The position numbers were made by a program, and so were the translations under genes. Shown here piece by piece: positions 11,193-23,340 of a stretch of DNA of 64,000 nt (positions are counted from its first letter, which is position 1; each line of letters starts with the position of its first letter). The notes under the pieces were generated by a model. It made no database searches, was not told the DNA's origin, and was given only the letters and a program-made list of their open reading frames with translations. The DNA is from Achatina immaculata. Lineage: Eukaryota > Mollusca > Gastropoda > Stylommatophora > Achatinidae. The stretch spans positions 32,604,030 through 32,668,029 of the forward strand of contig CM019718.1 in assembly GCA_009760885.1 (NCBI GenBank), in the 5' to 3' direction.

Positions 11193-12799
11193 TGACTGGC
11201 ACAGTTGTAAGAAAAGTTATAAATCAGGTTTACTGAGTACAATTTTGGGTTAAAATTTAAATTTAACATCTCTAAATCTCTAACCCACCCCCAAATCCCT
11301 GGTTTTGATTGAGTGTTCAGTGTTTGAAAAGATGTACATTTGTTCCCCCCCCCCCCCAAAAAAAAAAAGAAAAAAAATTGACACCAAATTATTATTATTA
11401 AGCTGGTACACACCAGCTATCCTCGCTGCTTACACACCCCAACATCCCACTTGGAACTAAGATAAAACTAATTAATAACATATTCCTACCAACGCTGTGC
11501 TACCACAGACATGGGCACTTATTAAGAGAGAGAAGAATAAAGTAACGACTTGTGAAGTGAGATGTCTTAGGAAAGCAGTGTAAAGGTGTGAACTGTCATA
11601 TTACTGATGAAGACTGAAGATGATTAAGCTGTTCTTTGTTGAGTTTGCGGTCTTGTGTCCTCACGCACAGCCTGGTCACTGTTGTCTAGATTAGCTTTCA
11701 CAAATACGTTACATCATTTACTAGAGCAACTCCCAGGAAGTGTTCACTGAATTCATTTACTCTGTCAAATAAGATCACGATGTATTGTTGACAACATCAC
11801 TTGGATTGAATCGCTTAATCATTTGTTCACAATATCAAACTCTGTCATATTCCACATGCAGCATTTCGGAGATGTTCTCAACTTCATGATATTCTGCACA
11901 AGATACTAGGACAACTCTAAACTATGCAACACGTGGTCAACTAGTTTCTCGTCTGAAACACTTTTCTCGAAGTTTCCCCAAGTATCAATTCTTCTTAATC
12001 ACTTGAACCACATCTTCAGTCTAATACAACTTTTGATTCTATAGCGTCTAGCTCTCTTTCCTGTTCTTCTCTGATTGTCTATCCTTCTGTTCTTCTTCTG
12101 ATCTGTGTTCCCCTTCTGCTGTTCTTATCTGATTCTCCTCTTGTCTGATCGTCCGTTCTTCCGTCTGCTGTTCTTCTCTTGTCTGTCCTCCCCTGATCGC
12201 CTGTTCTTCGGGTTGCTTTTTTCTCGTCTCTGTCTACTTCTGACGACCCCCCTCACTTGTCCGCTAGCCCCTGGACTTCCTCTTCTTGGAAGCTCCTTCC
12301 TTCTCGTGTTCCTTCTTTTGACGTCTGGACCGGTCTCTGTTCACTGACCGTCCTTGTTCCTCCGTCTTCGGGCTCCGCCCTCTCCAACTGCCCCGTGACT
12401 TATATGTCGTAAGTCAATTGTCCAATAGACCACGGCTCTAAATATTTAATTGGTCAGCTGGTCGTGCTGGTCACTCCTTTATTTAAAAACCGTGTGCAAT
12501 AGCGTCCTAAGATAAGCAAGCATACACATGTCAGTCCTTGTCAACTCCGTCTATACAATTATCATTTACCTAAGTCATTATCTTGCTCTCTCATGTCGAA
12601 GGTGTTATTGTGTCTGTCTCCTCTATTCGTCTTTTCTACTCTGTTTACTTGTGTCAGCGTCCAGTCATACAGTGTCAAGGAAGTTTGTTTTCTACCTTAA
12701 TCTAATTTTCCTATCTACTTTTTCGGTTGCTATTAGATGTTACCATTATGCCTACAATATATCCATAATCATATTCATTAATAATAATAACAACTGTAA
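11193..12799. other. no gene recognised
   Basis: AT-rich DNA with C and A homopolymers near 11345-11375, a short (ATT)n at 11387-11398, and a pyrimidine-rich stretch (12050-12350) of imperfect TGTTCTTCT repeats. No coding or mobile-element similarity seen. Confidence 0.5.
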
Positions 12800-13160
12800 T
12801 CATTACTTACAAGGCCATGCTAAAGTAGCAAACATCACCAGGTTTGACAAGCTAAGAAATGACACCATAAAACAGATAGTAGGAAAGACACCATGTCTAC
12901 GACAGAGAGAGAGAGAGGCAAAGAATCAAGTGGTTTAGCCACTTAATAAGAATGACACACTCACAGCAAGTCACAAGAACCTTCAACCAAAGAACTACAT
13001 GACAAATCAAGAGGAGGACCCAGAAAGAGATGGATGGATGGTACCAGAGAAATACTCGCTAATTATGGCATGACCATCACATTGCACCACCCCCTCTCCC
13101 CTCCCCCATGATACTTCACTGTACAAGATGAAGGATAAATTATTATTATTATTATTAGTC
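12800..13160 (+). pseudogene. LINE 3' end fragment with (TTA)n tail
   Basis: Plus-strand reading gives INITRFDKLRN-type then NDTIKQIVGKTPCLRQ, followed in shifted frames by segments matching the C-terminal GRPR..W..D region typical of CFDP2-like LINEs (AAGAGGAGGACCCAGAAAGA, ATGGATGGTACCAGAGA). It ends in (TTA)n at 13141-13157, a plausible 3' tail. At least two frame breaks. Confidence 0.6.
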
Positions 13161-13489
13161 TATTCTCCCCATTTAGTTCACACACATACACGCACATCCT
13201 CACACACATACACGCACATCCTCACATACACACACATTATGAAGTGAAGCTATCATCCCTTGCTGTCCCGTACAGAACGTGACAAACCACTCATAACAGT
13301 ACTACAACACCCACAGAACAAACCAGTCTCTGTCCTGAAACGTTTCCCCGAGAACCTTCGTGTACAGAACTAAAAATAAGGCTAACGTAATTGCTGTAGA
13401 ATATGGGCTACGGTTCGCTGAATCTGGCCGGGCCAGAGACAGGCTACGCTGCCCTATACGTATCTTCACCAAGAGCTTGGGCTTTGAAC
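13161..13489. other. short CACACATACACGCACATCCT-type repeat, then nothing recognised
   Basis: A 20 bp motif is repeated two to three times at 13180-13235. The remainder has no recognisable feature. Confidence 0.5.
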
Positions 13490-13745
13490 AGGCATGGGCG
13501 TAGCAACCACATACGCAGTCATCACCGCAGACCAGGAAGTTCTCGTTTCTTGTACAAAAAGGGCAACCGAGGGAACAGGCCCCGGATGATTTTTTTTTTC
13601 TGTTTTAATGGTGGGCCCTTAACGGCTAGGAGAGGGCCGGGAGAGTATGAAAGGGGGAGGGTGGAGTCTTGTACTGGCTTGCAGAATTTCTCTTTTAATT
13701 CTTGTGTACAGGCCCTCGGGCCCGGCATGTTGGACCGGAAAAAGA
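13490..13745. repeat. GC-rich dispersed repeat (copy 1)
   Basis: The block GGGAGGGTGGAGTCTTGTAC with downstream GGCCCTCGGGCCCGG resembles 22060-22145, which has GGGAGTGGAGTTTTGTCCCG and GGGGCCTGGGCCCC. They look like decayed copies of one interspersed repeat. The element type is unknown. Confidence 0.4.
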
Positions 13746-13969
13746 AGCTAAGCTAACGTTAGAAGCATGGAGAACATCGGTCCTTCTTATTTACGTCTCT
13801 AAAACAGTTTCCGGGATGGAATTAGAATTTGTATGTGTGTGTGTGTTAATATCTGTATAAAAATGAAATTAAAATAAAAGACATCTTGCAACAGGTAGAG
13901 TAGACAGAAAGATTTGAATGTCTGTGATGTGTCTTGCTTTTATGATTTTCAGTATTTCTGTTTTACACT

Positions 13970-14152
13970 TCTAGTTGTTTAGCACTTCGTTCTTTGTTTT
14001 CTTTTCTGTCCATGGAATATGCCCTATTCTTCTATATATCCACATTTCAAAGGCCTTGATTTCCTTTTCTGTTGTCTTGTTCAAGGTCCAAGCTTTTAGG
14101 CCATAAATGAGTATTGAATATATATGTAGCATTTTATGATAAGTAATCTCAG
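13970..14152 (-). pseudogene. LINE-B-like C-terminal fragment, 3' half of a split copy
   Basis: Minus-strand translation includes LIYGLKAWTLNKTTEKEI and RRIGHIPWTEKKTKNE, the C-terminal region after the reverse transcriptase in RTE-like LINEs. The fragment stops at the target duplication AATCTCAG (14145-14152) and resumes at 17115 in the same frame, so LINE-A copy 1 interrupts it. Confidence 0.75.
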
Positions 14153-17106
14153 CGGAATTCGGCTTGATTGTCACATAGCTTGTCCTGGGACCTATCTAGA
14201 GGCAAATCCAGATGGGAAAAAAAAGATATCGTTACGGAAACGCTCAGAGAAATCAACCGAGCATCAGGGATGCCAACTCCGAGGAGCTCATTCGTCGGCC
14301 CCAAACACGTGACAAAGATTGGATTCTGTAATGTAAGAACGATGGCAGCACCAACAAAAACTACTCAAGTCATCAAAGAAATGGAGAAATATCATCTAGA
14401 CATACTGGGCATCAGCGAAATACGATGGCCAGAAGCAGGTAAAAGATCGGCCGAAAACGGTAAGTTAATACATTCAGGCAGAGAGGATGGGAAACACCAG
14501 GATGGGGTAGGTATAATTATGTCAAATGTAGCAGGAAAGAGCCTTGTAGAATGGGTATCAGTGAACAGTCGTATAATAAGAGCACGACACAACCTAAGAC
14601 ATGGAAGAATGACAATAATACAGTGTTATGCACCCATGAACGATGGAGATGATGAGGTGAAAGACGATTTCTACCACTAATTACAACAAATCATCAACAA
14701 AGTCCCTAAACACGACATCCTGATTGCTATGGGGGACTTCAACGCTAAGGTAGGGAAAGATAACACCCACGTTGAAAAAGTGATGGGGAAAGAAGGAATT
14801 GACACGGTAAATCAGAACGGAGAAAGATTAATTGAAATATGTCTAACAGAGGGCATGGTCATTGGAGGCACAATATTTCCACACAAAGAGATTACATAAA
14901 ACAACATGGATATCTCCAGATGATAGAACTAGAAACCAGATAGATCATTTTTGTATTAGAAAGCAATATAGAACATCTCTGATAGATGTAAGGGCATATA
15001 GGGGTGCAGAAGTCAACAGTGATCGTAATCTGTGTATATGGAAAATAAAACTAAAACTGAAAAGCCAACACAAGAAATCAATACACAGAAAGATAAACAG
15101 CCACAACCTACAAGAAGAGAATACTAACAGTAATTTCAATCAGGAACTTGCCAATCATTCCACAACACTCAGTGAAGTAGAGGAGATAAGTATAGATGAA
15201 TTATGGAATTCTTACAGCACAGCCATAATCACAGCAGCAAAAGCAAGCGCTGAACTGAAAAAAAAAACAAATAGAAAAGCATGGATATCAGAAAACACAT
15301 GGAAGTACATACATGAAAGACGAGCAGCCAAATTAGACACGCTGAATGTAAAAACAGATCTTGGAAAAGATCTGGCGAAAGCAACATACAAAGAAATAGA
15401 CAAGACAGTAGAAAGTTCAGCTAGAAATGATAAAAAAGAATACATAGACAATATGGCGAAATAGGCAGAGAGAGCAAAAACAGGAGACAGCAAAACTTTA
15501 TAAAACATACAAAAGAGGCAAACAGGTACTATTACATCTAAAGAAAGACCAATCCTTAGCAAAACTGGAACACTAACGTCAAGTAAAGACCAGAGGCAAA
15601 GATGGGCTGAACACTTCCAAGAAATACTTAATCGACCACACCCAAAAGAAGTGATAAACCTTGAAACTGACTTACCAACCCTACAGCTAAATGTCATCCT
15701 AGATGAAATTACATTGCATGAAATTGAAACAGCAGTGAATTTAATGGCTAACAACAAAGCAGCAGGTGAAGATGAAATAACGCCGGAAATGTTAAAAGCT
15801 ATCAATAGTGACAACATGACAAAACTACAGAGAATGTTTAACAAGATTTGGAAAGAAAAAAAATGTCCCTTTTAAATGGAAAAAAGGAATCAATGTTAAG
15901 ATACCAACAAACAAACAAACAAAAAAGAGGGAGAACCTACCTTGACCAGATCTTTACTCTAAGAATAATACTTGAAGAACATATGGAAAAGCAGAAACCA
16001 TTAATTCTGAACATCATAGACATTAAAAAGGCATTTGATAGCATACACAGAGATTCATTGTGGAGAATTTTAAGTCTATATGGAATACCATCTAAAATTG
16101 TCAACATCATTAAGGACTTCTATAATGGATATGTTTGTGTAGTCAAGACAGAAGAAGGAATGAGTGAATGGTTCCAGATTGAAACAGGTGTGAAACAAGG
16201 ATGTATACTGTATCATTTACTTTTTGAGATTACAATAGACTTCATAATGAAAAAGTCCTGCACAGGCAACACAGGTATTGACTGGGTACATGGAACCCAA
16301 CTAGAAGATCTTGATTTTGCTGATGAGATAACTCTTATCAGTAATAATGTGAATTCCATGCAAGAAAAAACAGATAGCCTGTCTTCATTGGCTAGCAAAA
16401 TAGGACTTGAAATTAACAAGGACAAAACAAAAATAATGAAAATTCCCCTTAATCAAAATGGAAAAATACGCGCAGAAGGGACATATATTGAATAAGTCAA
16501 TCAATTTGCATACCTTGGCAGCTACATAGACCAGGATGGTGACAGTAGAAAGGAAGTTAGAATTAGAATTGCAAAAGCAGTATCGATCTTCAAGAATCTT
16601 GGGAACATATGGCATTCAAAAGTTATAAACACAAAAATTAAGTTAAGACTGTTCAATTCAAATGTAATATCCACCCTCATTTATGCATGCGAAAGCTGGA
16701 AAACAACTAAAGAAATAGAAAAGAAATTAGATTCTTTTGAAAACAAATGCCTAAGGAAAATACTCGTCATCAAGTGGAACGAATTCAAGAACAATGCAGA
16801 GATAAGACAGATGACTGAACAACAACCAGTCTCATGGGTGATCAGGAAAAGGAGACGGACATATGTTGGTCACTTGATGAGAATAAATGATCAGAGATTA
16901 TCAAAACAAGCTATCAAGTGGAACACAACAGGTCAAAGAAAAAGAGGCAGACCACGTGCAACTCTAAAGAAGACATTGTTAAGAGAGCCCAAATTAACAG
17001 GCATAAAATCCTTTGATGAGGTTGAAAGACTCTCCGAAGACAGGAAAAATTGGCGAACTACTTTGCGAGCCCTATGTAACGTTTAACAGCACGGGAAGGA
17101 TATAAG
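14153..17106 (+). mobile_element. LINE-A copy 1 (RTE-like, decayed)
   Basis: About 2.95 kb, collinear with LINE-A copy 2 (35919-39098). The 5' end is truncated by tens of bases. The coding region is broken: stop at about 14678, frame changes near 14860, 15465 and 15850, and an internal deletion of about 150 bp near 15905-15935. Catalytic positions are also lost: endonuclease SDH reads SDR (about 15020) and reverse transcriptase FADD reads FADE (about 16320). WNVR-type (here CNVR), GDFN, GVKQGC and the C-terminal GRPRATLK remain recognisable. It is flanked by AATCTCAG at 14145-14152 and 17107-17114. Inactive. Confidence 0.9.
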
Positions 17107-17220
17107 AATCTCAGTCCCTGTGATATTTGTTTTGATGTAAGGATCTTTCTCATTCCGCTGAAGGTGCTTTTTTGTCAAACCTATTCTTTTGTTAATTTCT
17201 CTTGCACATTTCCCGCTCTC
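17107..17220 (-). pseudogene. LINE-B-like fragment, 5' half of the split copy
   Basis: Minus-strand reading REINKRIGLTKKHL is in frame with the piece at 13970-14152 once the intervening element and one AATCTCAG copy are ignored. It represents the region between the reverse transcriptase and the LIYG..AWTL segment. Confidence 0.65.
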
Positions 17221-17499
17221 TGATGTCACGTGTCACTGCCGGGTATCAGGGTCGTTTCACAATGACTCAAACAAGAGTCTACGAATTTTAATTTTAATTT
17301 TTTTGTTTAATGTACGCCTGTCGCTTTGATATTTATTATGAACGATGCATCATCAACCTTGTTTATGAAGGAAGCTGAATGTGAATAAATAAAACAAGAT
17401 TTATCTTCAAGAACAACTTCTCAGTTTACAAACTGGCAATAAATGAGAGGCCAGACAGGCACATACAAAGTAAATGTTTTTAAAGTTAAAATGTTACAG

Positions 17500-17548
17500 T
17501 TTCACCACCACCACCACCATCATCATCATCATTATCATCATCATCATC
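17500..17548. repeat. (CAC/CAT)n microsatellite
   Basis: Runs of CAC then CAT triplets. The poly-His frame is a by-product. Confidence 0.95.
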
Positions 17549-17624
17549 TTTTGGGTTCCTGCGGTATTTTGTCACAAAATGATTTTGATGAAGCGATATT
17601 ACGACAAACCAGAGCTTGTGGAAA

Positions 17625-18085
17625 CTCTTCTTCTTCTTCTTCTTCTGTCTCCCTGAAACTACCGTTACGATGTTCCTTGTTGCCGATGCGGTGAAGATGT
17701 TGCGACACAGCTTGTGTCGGATTGTGAGCGGCCTAGGGAGACTATTTATTTCAGTAACTGACTTGAGCTTAAAAAAAAGACGGAGTGTGTAGTACTTCTT
17801 TGTCAGAATCCACCACCGTGGAAGACTATGGCTAGGTTAGCCAGGCTAGGTCTGTTACTGAGAGTATCAACGGAGATGTGGGATATGGTCTTGATCAGTT
17901 ATGGCTTGCCAACATGTCGGCTATAGTTCTCCAACTCTGACCCTAAGACGTCATCCATTGTTCGCCAACCCTGATTCTAACATGTCATCTATTGTTCGCC
18001 AGCCCTGACTCTAACATGTCATCTATTGTTCGCCAATCCTGACTCTGATATGTCAGTTATGGGTCACTAACTGCCAAATAGGACA
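17625..18085 (-). mobile_element. family D short element (copy 2) with 34 bp subrepeats
   Basis: Minus-sense copy. The (TTC)n at 17627-17647 is its GAA tail. The body runs through GCCGATGCGGTGAAGATGTTG and ATCCACCACCGTGGAAGACT. The 5' side (17900-18075) has four to five diverged subrepeats of about 34 bp around TCGCCAACCCTGA. Confidence 0.75.
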
Positions 18086-18344
18086 GAATCTTGGCCGGGA
18101 TGGTCTTCCTAACAACCATCTTTTGGAATGTTTCACTTGGCTGGCGTGGGCCAGGGAGTGAGGAGTACTGGGATACGGGGCCCAAACCTGGTTCATGTTC
18201 TTGTAGAGTCTGTCCTGAAGTCTGCTTGTTAGACTCCACCCCAGGTCTTCAAGATAGCCACAGTAGCCACTCCTTATCCGACTCGACGTCTGTGGTTCAA
18301 GATCACCATGAAATCGACCGCAAATAATACGTGCTTGACGTTCT

Positions 18345-18371
18345 AGGAAAGAAGAAGAAGAAGAAGAAGAT
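18345..18371. repeat. (GAA)n microsatellite
   Basis: AAGAAG run of about 27 bp. The preceding 250 bp has no recognised element, although GAA tails elsewhere here mark retroelement ends. Confidence 0.85.
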
Positions 18372-18778
18372 AATCAGCCACAACATATGTTATTAATAGG
18401 TCCAATGTTATTGTGCAAGTTCTCTGTTCTCTTCCCCCACCCCTAGTCGCCCTCCCTACCACCACCTGTCACACAAAACAAAAACAGAACATGGACAACG
18501 CCAGTATATCTTCCCAGACATGGTATCTTCCCAGATTATAAGTTGGTTAAGAGCGGGGCAAAGTTACCAGAACATTTAATCTTTAAGATTTGGAGTGACC
18601 TACTTTCCTCTTTCTTATACGCGCGTGTCCTTGAACTCAGGGAGCGAAGATTACTGTGTTTTAAGGGACAGAACTGCTGTAGATACAACTAAACCTGAGC
18701 TGGTCAGAACCCCCGCCTCCCCCCCCCCCCAATCTTTTTTTCTAATAATGGAGATAAAATAAGGGAAAGTAAAAGGAG

Positions 18779-19250
18779 GACATCTATCGCTCTTCAGAAA
18801 GTAAAACAAATAAAGAATCTGTGGATAGGAACTGACAGAACTACAAAAATAAGATTTTTAAGGGCATGCATCTTTCCCATCGCAACATATGCCCGTGAGA
18901 CCTGGACACTTAACAAAACAGCTGAGAAACACATAAATGCCTTTAAATGCTACAGAAGAGTTCTTCAAATATCATGGACACAAAAAAGAACAAATTTATC
19001 TATACTACAAGAACTTAATATTGAAGAAGGCTGGCTAGTAGGGAAGACAGACTTGGAAGGGTACATAATGGGGAAAAGAAAGAGAGGAAGACCAAGGCAA
19101 AAATGACTGCAAGACATCGTTGATAATCTGTGAATGGATGCATCAGCAGCAGGACAACCTTGTTTACAGCCGAGAGGCCTACAGGAGAGCTGTTAGGGAG
19201 ACAAAGTTCCGCAATGGACATGCAACTGACTGACTGACTGACTGACTGAC
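18779..19250 (+). pseudogene. LINE-B 3' end fragment
   Basis: Plus-strand translation includes ETWTLNKTAEKHINAFKCY, RRVLQISWTQKRTN and GYIMGKRKRGRPRQK, the typical C-terminus after the reverse transcriptase in RTE-like LINEs. In-frame stops follow (about 19105). Its first 48 bp match 768-815 in reverse complement and its last part matches 28.93-29.24 kb. It ends at an (ACTG)n run (19206-19250), a likely 3' tail. Confidence 0.8.
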
Positions 19251-19365
19251 TGGGCGAGAAACAAACATGTACTAAATCAAATGAAACTGAAAAGAGAAAT
19301 AACGAAAAACATTGCAACAATACAGTTCGAATATTTCATTCATATCAAGATACATAATACATTAC

Positions 19366-19520
19366 ATGGGATCAACCCAGCCTCTAAAACTGGGTACCAG
19401 CGAAGCCTGAGAAGGTATGAAACTAACCACATCACACTTTCATGTGCCGAAGATTTAGAAATACGGGACTAACACCGTATCCCCAATATACCTTAATGTC
19501 ACGGAAAAGTTACCTTTTAC
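19366..19520 (+). mobile_element. SINE family S2 body (copy 2, truncated)
   Basis: Matches the reverse complement of 1535-1680: CACCCAGCCTCT-like start, GGGTACCAG, AACACCGTAT then CCCCAATAT, ending TTACCTTTT. The tRNA-like head is missing. Confidence 0.65.
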
Positions 19521-19529
19521 CTATACCTA

Positions 19530-19715
19530 TGCTAGAGGAGAAAAGTGAAGGAAGAAGAGCAAGAAGTCGGCACAGGTGGAAGTGGGTGGACAATGTAAAA
19601 CAGGATGAACTGAATTAAGCGTAGCGCACAACGGAAACGAATGGCAGAACAAGGTGGAAGACTATTGAAGTCAATCTCCAAGGTCGATAATGGCACATGA
19701 TGATGGTGATATGTA
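19530..19715 (+). pseudogene. LINE 3' end fragment with (ATG)n-type tail
   Basis: Plus reading has a KSEGRRARSRHRWKWVDNVK segment (the R..R..W.D motif of RTE-like C-termini), then broken frames ending GGCACATGATGATGGTGAT. The same terminal motif in reverse starts the fragments at 23341 and 53766. Confidence 0.6.
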
Positions 19716-19819
19716 GGAAAAGATAAGCCTGCACCAGTACGAAGTTATCTTCTCTTGTTGTTCCCGTACAGAACATCCCCAAGTTGCCAGAAGCAAAGAT
19801 GGCTGTGCTACCGCGACAG

Positions 19820-20025
19820 GTTGGCGAACCAGAGCTGACCAAGACCCTATCCTCCTCCAATATTGCTCCCTCCTCCCCAGTAACAGGCTCAGCTTGATTA
19901 AAGGGATGGAACTAGTAGAGATCACGGTGGTAGTGGAGTCAGCCGAGAAGCTGAATTCTCTTCGGGTCCAAAGCAAGCCACTTCCAATCCGACTGTAAAG
20001 AACTCGCAGTTGCAGGGAGGCAAAC
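19820..20025 (+). mobile_element. family D short element (copy 3)
   Basis: Plus-sense copy: GGTTGGCGAACCAGAGCTGA, CCAAGACCCTATCC, CCAGTAACAGGC, GTGGTAGTGGAGTC, ending CTCGCAGTTGCAGGGAGGC. A trinucleotide array takes the place of the GAA tail. Confidence 0.75.
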
Positions 20026-20027
20026 GG

Positions 20028-20370
20028 CAAAAACAATAACAACAGCAGCAATAACAACAATAACAGTAACAAAAACACTAACAACAAAAGCAGCAACAAC
20101 AAAGAATAAACCCCCAGCAGCAATAACAACAGTAACAGTCGTAACAGTAACAACAGCAGCACTACCAGCGGCAATAACAATAGCAATAGCAAGGACAATG
20201 ATAAGAATAATAATAATAACCACAGCAATTACAACAAGAAAAAAAATAATAACAGCGTTAATAACAACATCAGCAACAACAATAACAGCAGCAACAGAGC
20301 TAGTGACAACAACAGCAATAAAAGCGGTAACAATAACAACAGCCAAAACAAAACAAAAACAGCAACAATA
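20028..20370. repeat. (AAC/AGC/AAT)n trinucleotide array
   Basis: About 340 bp of AAC, AGC, AGT and AAT triplets directly following the 3' end of family D copy 3. Hydrophobic Val/Ile/Leu-rich minus frames through it are artefacts. Confidence 0.95.
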
Positions 20371-21960
20371 GTTCCTTTCGCTTCCTTCTCTCTTCAAATA
20401 AAAGCCAAGTATCTCTTCCAAGTCTCATCCAACAAAAGGAAGACATACTCGTGCCTCCACTTCATGACCATACGAGGATGTAACGAGTCTCCAAACACTT
20501 TAGAGACCTCCAAAAAGAGTGCATTTTCTTAAACAATCATTCTAAACCAAACAGTGTCAGACAAGGTAATGTTTTAAAGAGACCGGCCTCTCTTAACTCT
20601 TCACAACATACACACACGCACACGAAAGCAGGGAGAGAGGGGGGGGGGGGAAGGTTTGACACGAGCCCTCGGGCGGGCCCGTGGAGGTGTCAGCAAATCC
20701 TGCGAGGACCCGTATGTCAACAGACCGTAGTAGCGGTTGTGAAAACGACCTTCGGGTCTCGAGGACACAAGAAAAGAAATAAATAAAAAGTTCCCAAGAA
20801 GAAAGAAAAGGCCAGGCCAGTTTTGTGGGTTATTTCGGGATCTGACGTATCTGTCCCGACAGGGCCGTCTCAGGTTATTTTTCCTGCACAAGCCGTCAGT
20901 TGATAATGGCTTGTTTGGCTGGAAGTTTTCATGGGCAGTCATGGATACATAGGATTCATTGGATACATGCGCACAGGGCCACGGAGAGCCATGTGGGGCC
21001 CCCGCGTCACTTACTATCTGGTCCTTTATCCAAATACATAAAATGACTGTCACATATCGTTCACGGGTTTTTTAAAATGTTTATTTCTAATAAAGAAAAG
21101 AGGGGAAAGATAGGGCCCTTAAACCCCCTCAACAGCTCTCGCTTCAGAGGGTACATCTCACCAGGCCCGGATCTGAAAGATAAACAGATTTACACGGAAA
21201 CCTGCAGACGGATCTGTTTTGAGATGGGATGTGAAAAAGATGCCGTGTCCTTCCAAACTGTGACTTGAACATCAAATCTAAGTGGCTGCAGGCAGTACTT
21301 GTACAGCTGTCCGCGTACACAGGTCTATTAGCGCTTCATGTGCTGTCATAATGTACCTCTCCTGCCTCCGCCCTAAACAAAAAAAAGGCGTTTATTGCGA
21401 TGTGTCACAATCTGCAGCCAGGCTGCGATATCTACGCATTTCAGTCGGACACAACCTTCTTCGGCATGGCTTATTTTTGAGATAGCGTTTGATTTCGATC
21501 TTCATTCACTTCGCCGGACTTTGTATCCAGGGGGTATGATCTCGGGCAGCTTTGGTTTGCTAACTCTGACAAAGGCAGTCAGCCATGGATAGCTGCCCCT
21601 GCCTCACCTTGGGTACCGCGTCTTCGAAGGTCTATCTTCGAACCCGGCTCATAACATGAAAGATGCAGTTGCACAAATGATGGAGTAAATATACTAAAAC
21701 TGGAGAGGGAGAGAGAGAGACAGAGAGAGGTGGGGGGGGGGGGGAGAGAAAGAGAGAACAAGAATACGGCAGCGATCCAGAAGAAAGATCACCGCTGCCT
21801 CGCTAAATTCGTTAAGAAAGCAATGAGGCACATTATCGGCGTGGAACATGATGATGAACCTTGGGTTCTCCACTGCAGTAATGGCGAGACAGCTGCACAC
21901 GCTCATACCAGAGTGGCGAACCACAACCTACCAAGATCTTTGTCCCACATCTCCTTTGGT
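20371..21960. other. no gene recognised
   Basis: Includes a G homopolymer near 20640, GC-rich patches (20660-20990) and a GA/G-rich stretch at 21700-21750. No domain or splice structure found. Confidence 0.45.
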
Positions 21961-22175
21961 ACCCCTAGTCTGAGGGTTTTTTTTTGGGGGGGGGGGTCCA
22001 GCTGGTGCGTCACTCCACGGCCCAGGGGTTTCCCTAATTTTTTTTTTTTGGGGGGGGGGGGGGAGGGAGGGGGAGTGGAGTTTTGTCCCGACTTACAAAC
22101 TTTCTCTCTGGGGCCTGGGCCCCTACCAACAACCTGGGCCCAACTAACGGGGCAGGCCTCGCCATAATCCTCATA
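21960..22175. repeat. GC-rich dispersed repeat (copy 2)
   Basis: G and T homopolymers, then a segment resembling 13645-13735 (GGAGTGGAGTTTTG, then CCTGGGCCC). Element type unknown. Confidence 0.4.
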
Positions 22176-22245
22176 GCGGTGGGGGTCTGTTAAAGAAGCA
22201 TTGCATTCCTCTCTGCTTGTTTAGCTCCACCCGAGGTCTCTCTTA

Positions 22246-22937
22246 CTCTGTCTGTCACTTTACTGTGCTCTGTCTGTCATTTTACTGTGCTCTGTCTGTC
22301 ACTTTACTGTGCTCTGTCTGTCACTTTATTGTGCTCTGTCTGTCATTTTACTGTGCTCTGTCTGTCATTTTACTGTGCTCTGTTTGTCACTTTATTGTGC
22401 TCTGTCTGTCATTTTACTGTGCTCTGTCTGTCATTTTACTGTGCTCTGTCTGTCATTTTACTGTGCTCTGTCTGTCACTTTACTGTGCTCTGTCTGTCAT
22501 TTTATTGTGCTCTGTCTGTCACTTTATTGTGCTCTGTCTATCACTTTATTGTGCTCTGTCTATCACTTTACTGTGCTCTGTCTGTCATTTTATTGTGCTC
22601 TGTCTATCACTTTATTGTGCTCTGTCTATCACTGTACTGTGCTCTGTCTATCACTTTATTGTGCTCTGTCTATCACTGTACTGTGCTCTGTCTATCACTT
22701 TATTGTGCTCTGTCTATCACTGTACTGTGCTCTGTCTATCATTTTATTGTGCTCTGTCTACCACTTTATTGTGCTCTGTCAATCACTGTACTGTGCTCTG
22801 TCTATCACTTTATTGTGCTCTGTCTATCACTTTATTGTGCTCTGTCTATCACTTTATTGTGCTCTGTCTATCACTGTACTGTGCTCTGTCTATCAATGTA
22901 CTGCACAATATCTATCATTTTACTGTATCCTATCACT
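22246..22937. repeat. 22 bp satellite, array 1, about 31 copies
   Basis: Units of 22 bp such as TGTGCTCTGTCTGTCACTTT. CTGTCTGTC variants dominate the first half and CTGTCTATC variants the second. All three plus frames stay open because the unit lacks stops, so the 234-289 codon frames are not genes. Confidence 0.97.
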
Positions 22938-23340
22938 TTACGTTGTACTTATTCGCCGCAGGACAGTTGTATTTTATCCCATCATGTGCCACACTCTCAA
23001 CTTCCAAACTTGAAAGTACTTTTGTTGTAAAACCTGCCACAGGTACTTTATTCCACGAGTACAGTTTCAGTCCAGATCTTGGTTAGGAAAAATAACTCTA
23101 CCACCTGACCTGACGACCTGGGTCCCCCACTCAGGTAGCAGGCAGGTAAGCGAGTCAGGTTTACCTCTCCCCTTTCTCTTCCCTGTCAGTCCTCGTCGAG
23201 GGTGCACACATTGGTGTCAGATAGTGCACTTCCTTCACAGCCGTTTTATCTCTTACTTTTAAAAACCTGTTTCCTCCCCCCCCCCCCCCCCCCCGCTAGA
23301 CTGTCCCGGCTTTCTGACTTACAGGTCGTCTTGTTTGTAT

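Noticed and set aside
9545..11413. 622-codon Ser/Leu/Phe-rich minus-strand open frame and its Arg/Glu/Lys-rich plus-strand counterparts
   Set aside because: They are translations of the GA-rich simple repeat; there are no stops because the repeat contains none.
17443..17694. Poly-histidine protein
   Set aside because: Encoded by a (CAC/CAT)n microsatellite in non-coding DNA.
22217..23086. Overlapping 234-289 codon frames rich in Cys, Leu, Tyr
   Set aside because: All three plus frames are open across the 22 bp satellite, which lacks stop codons in any phase.
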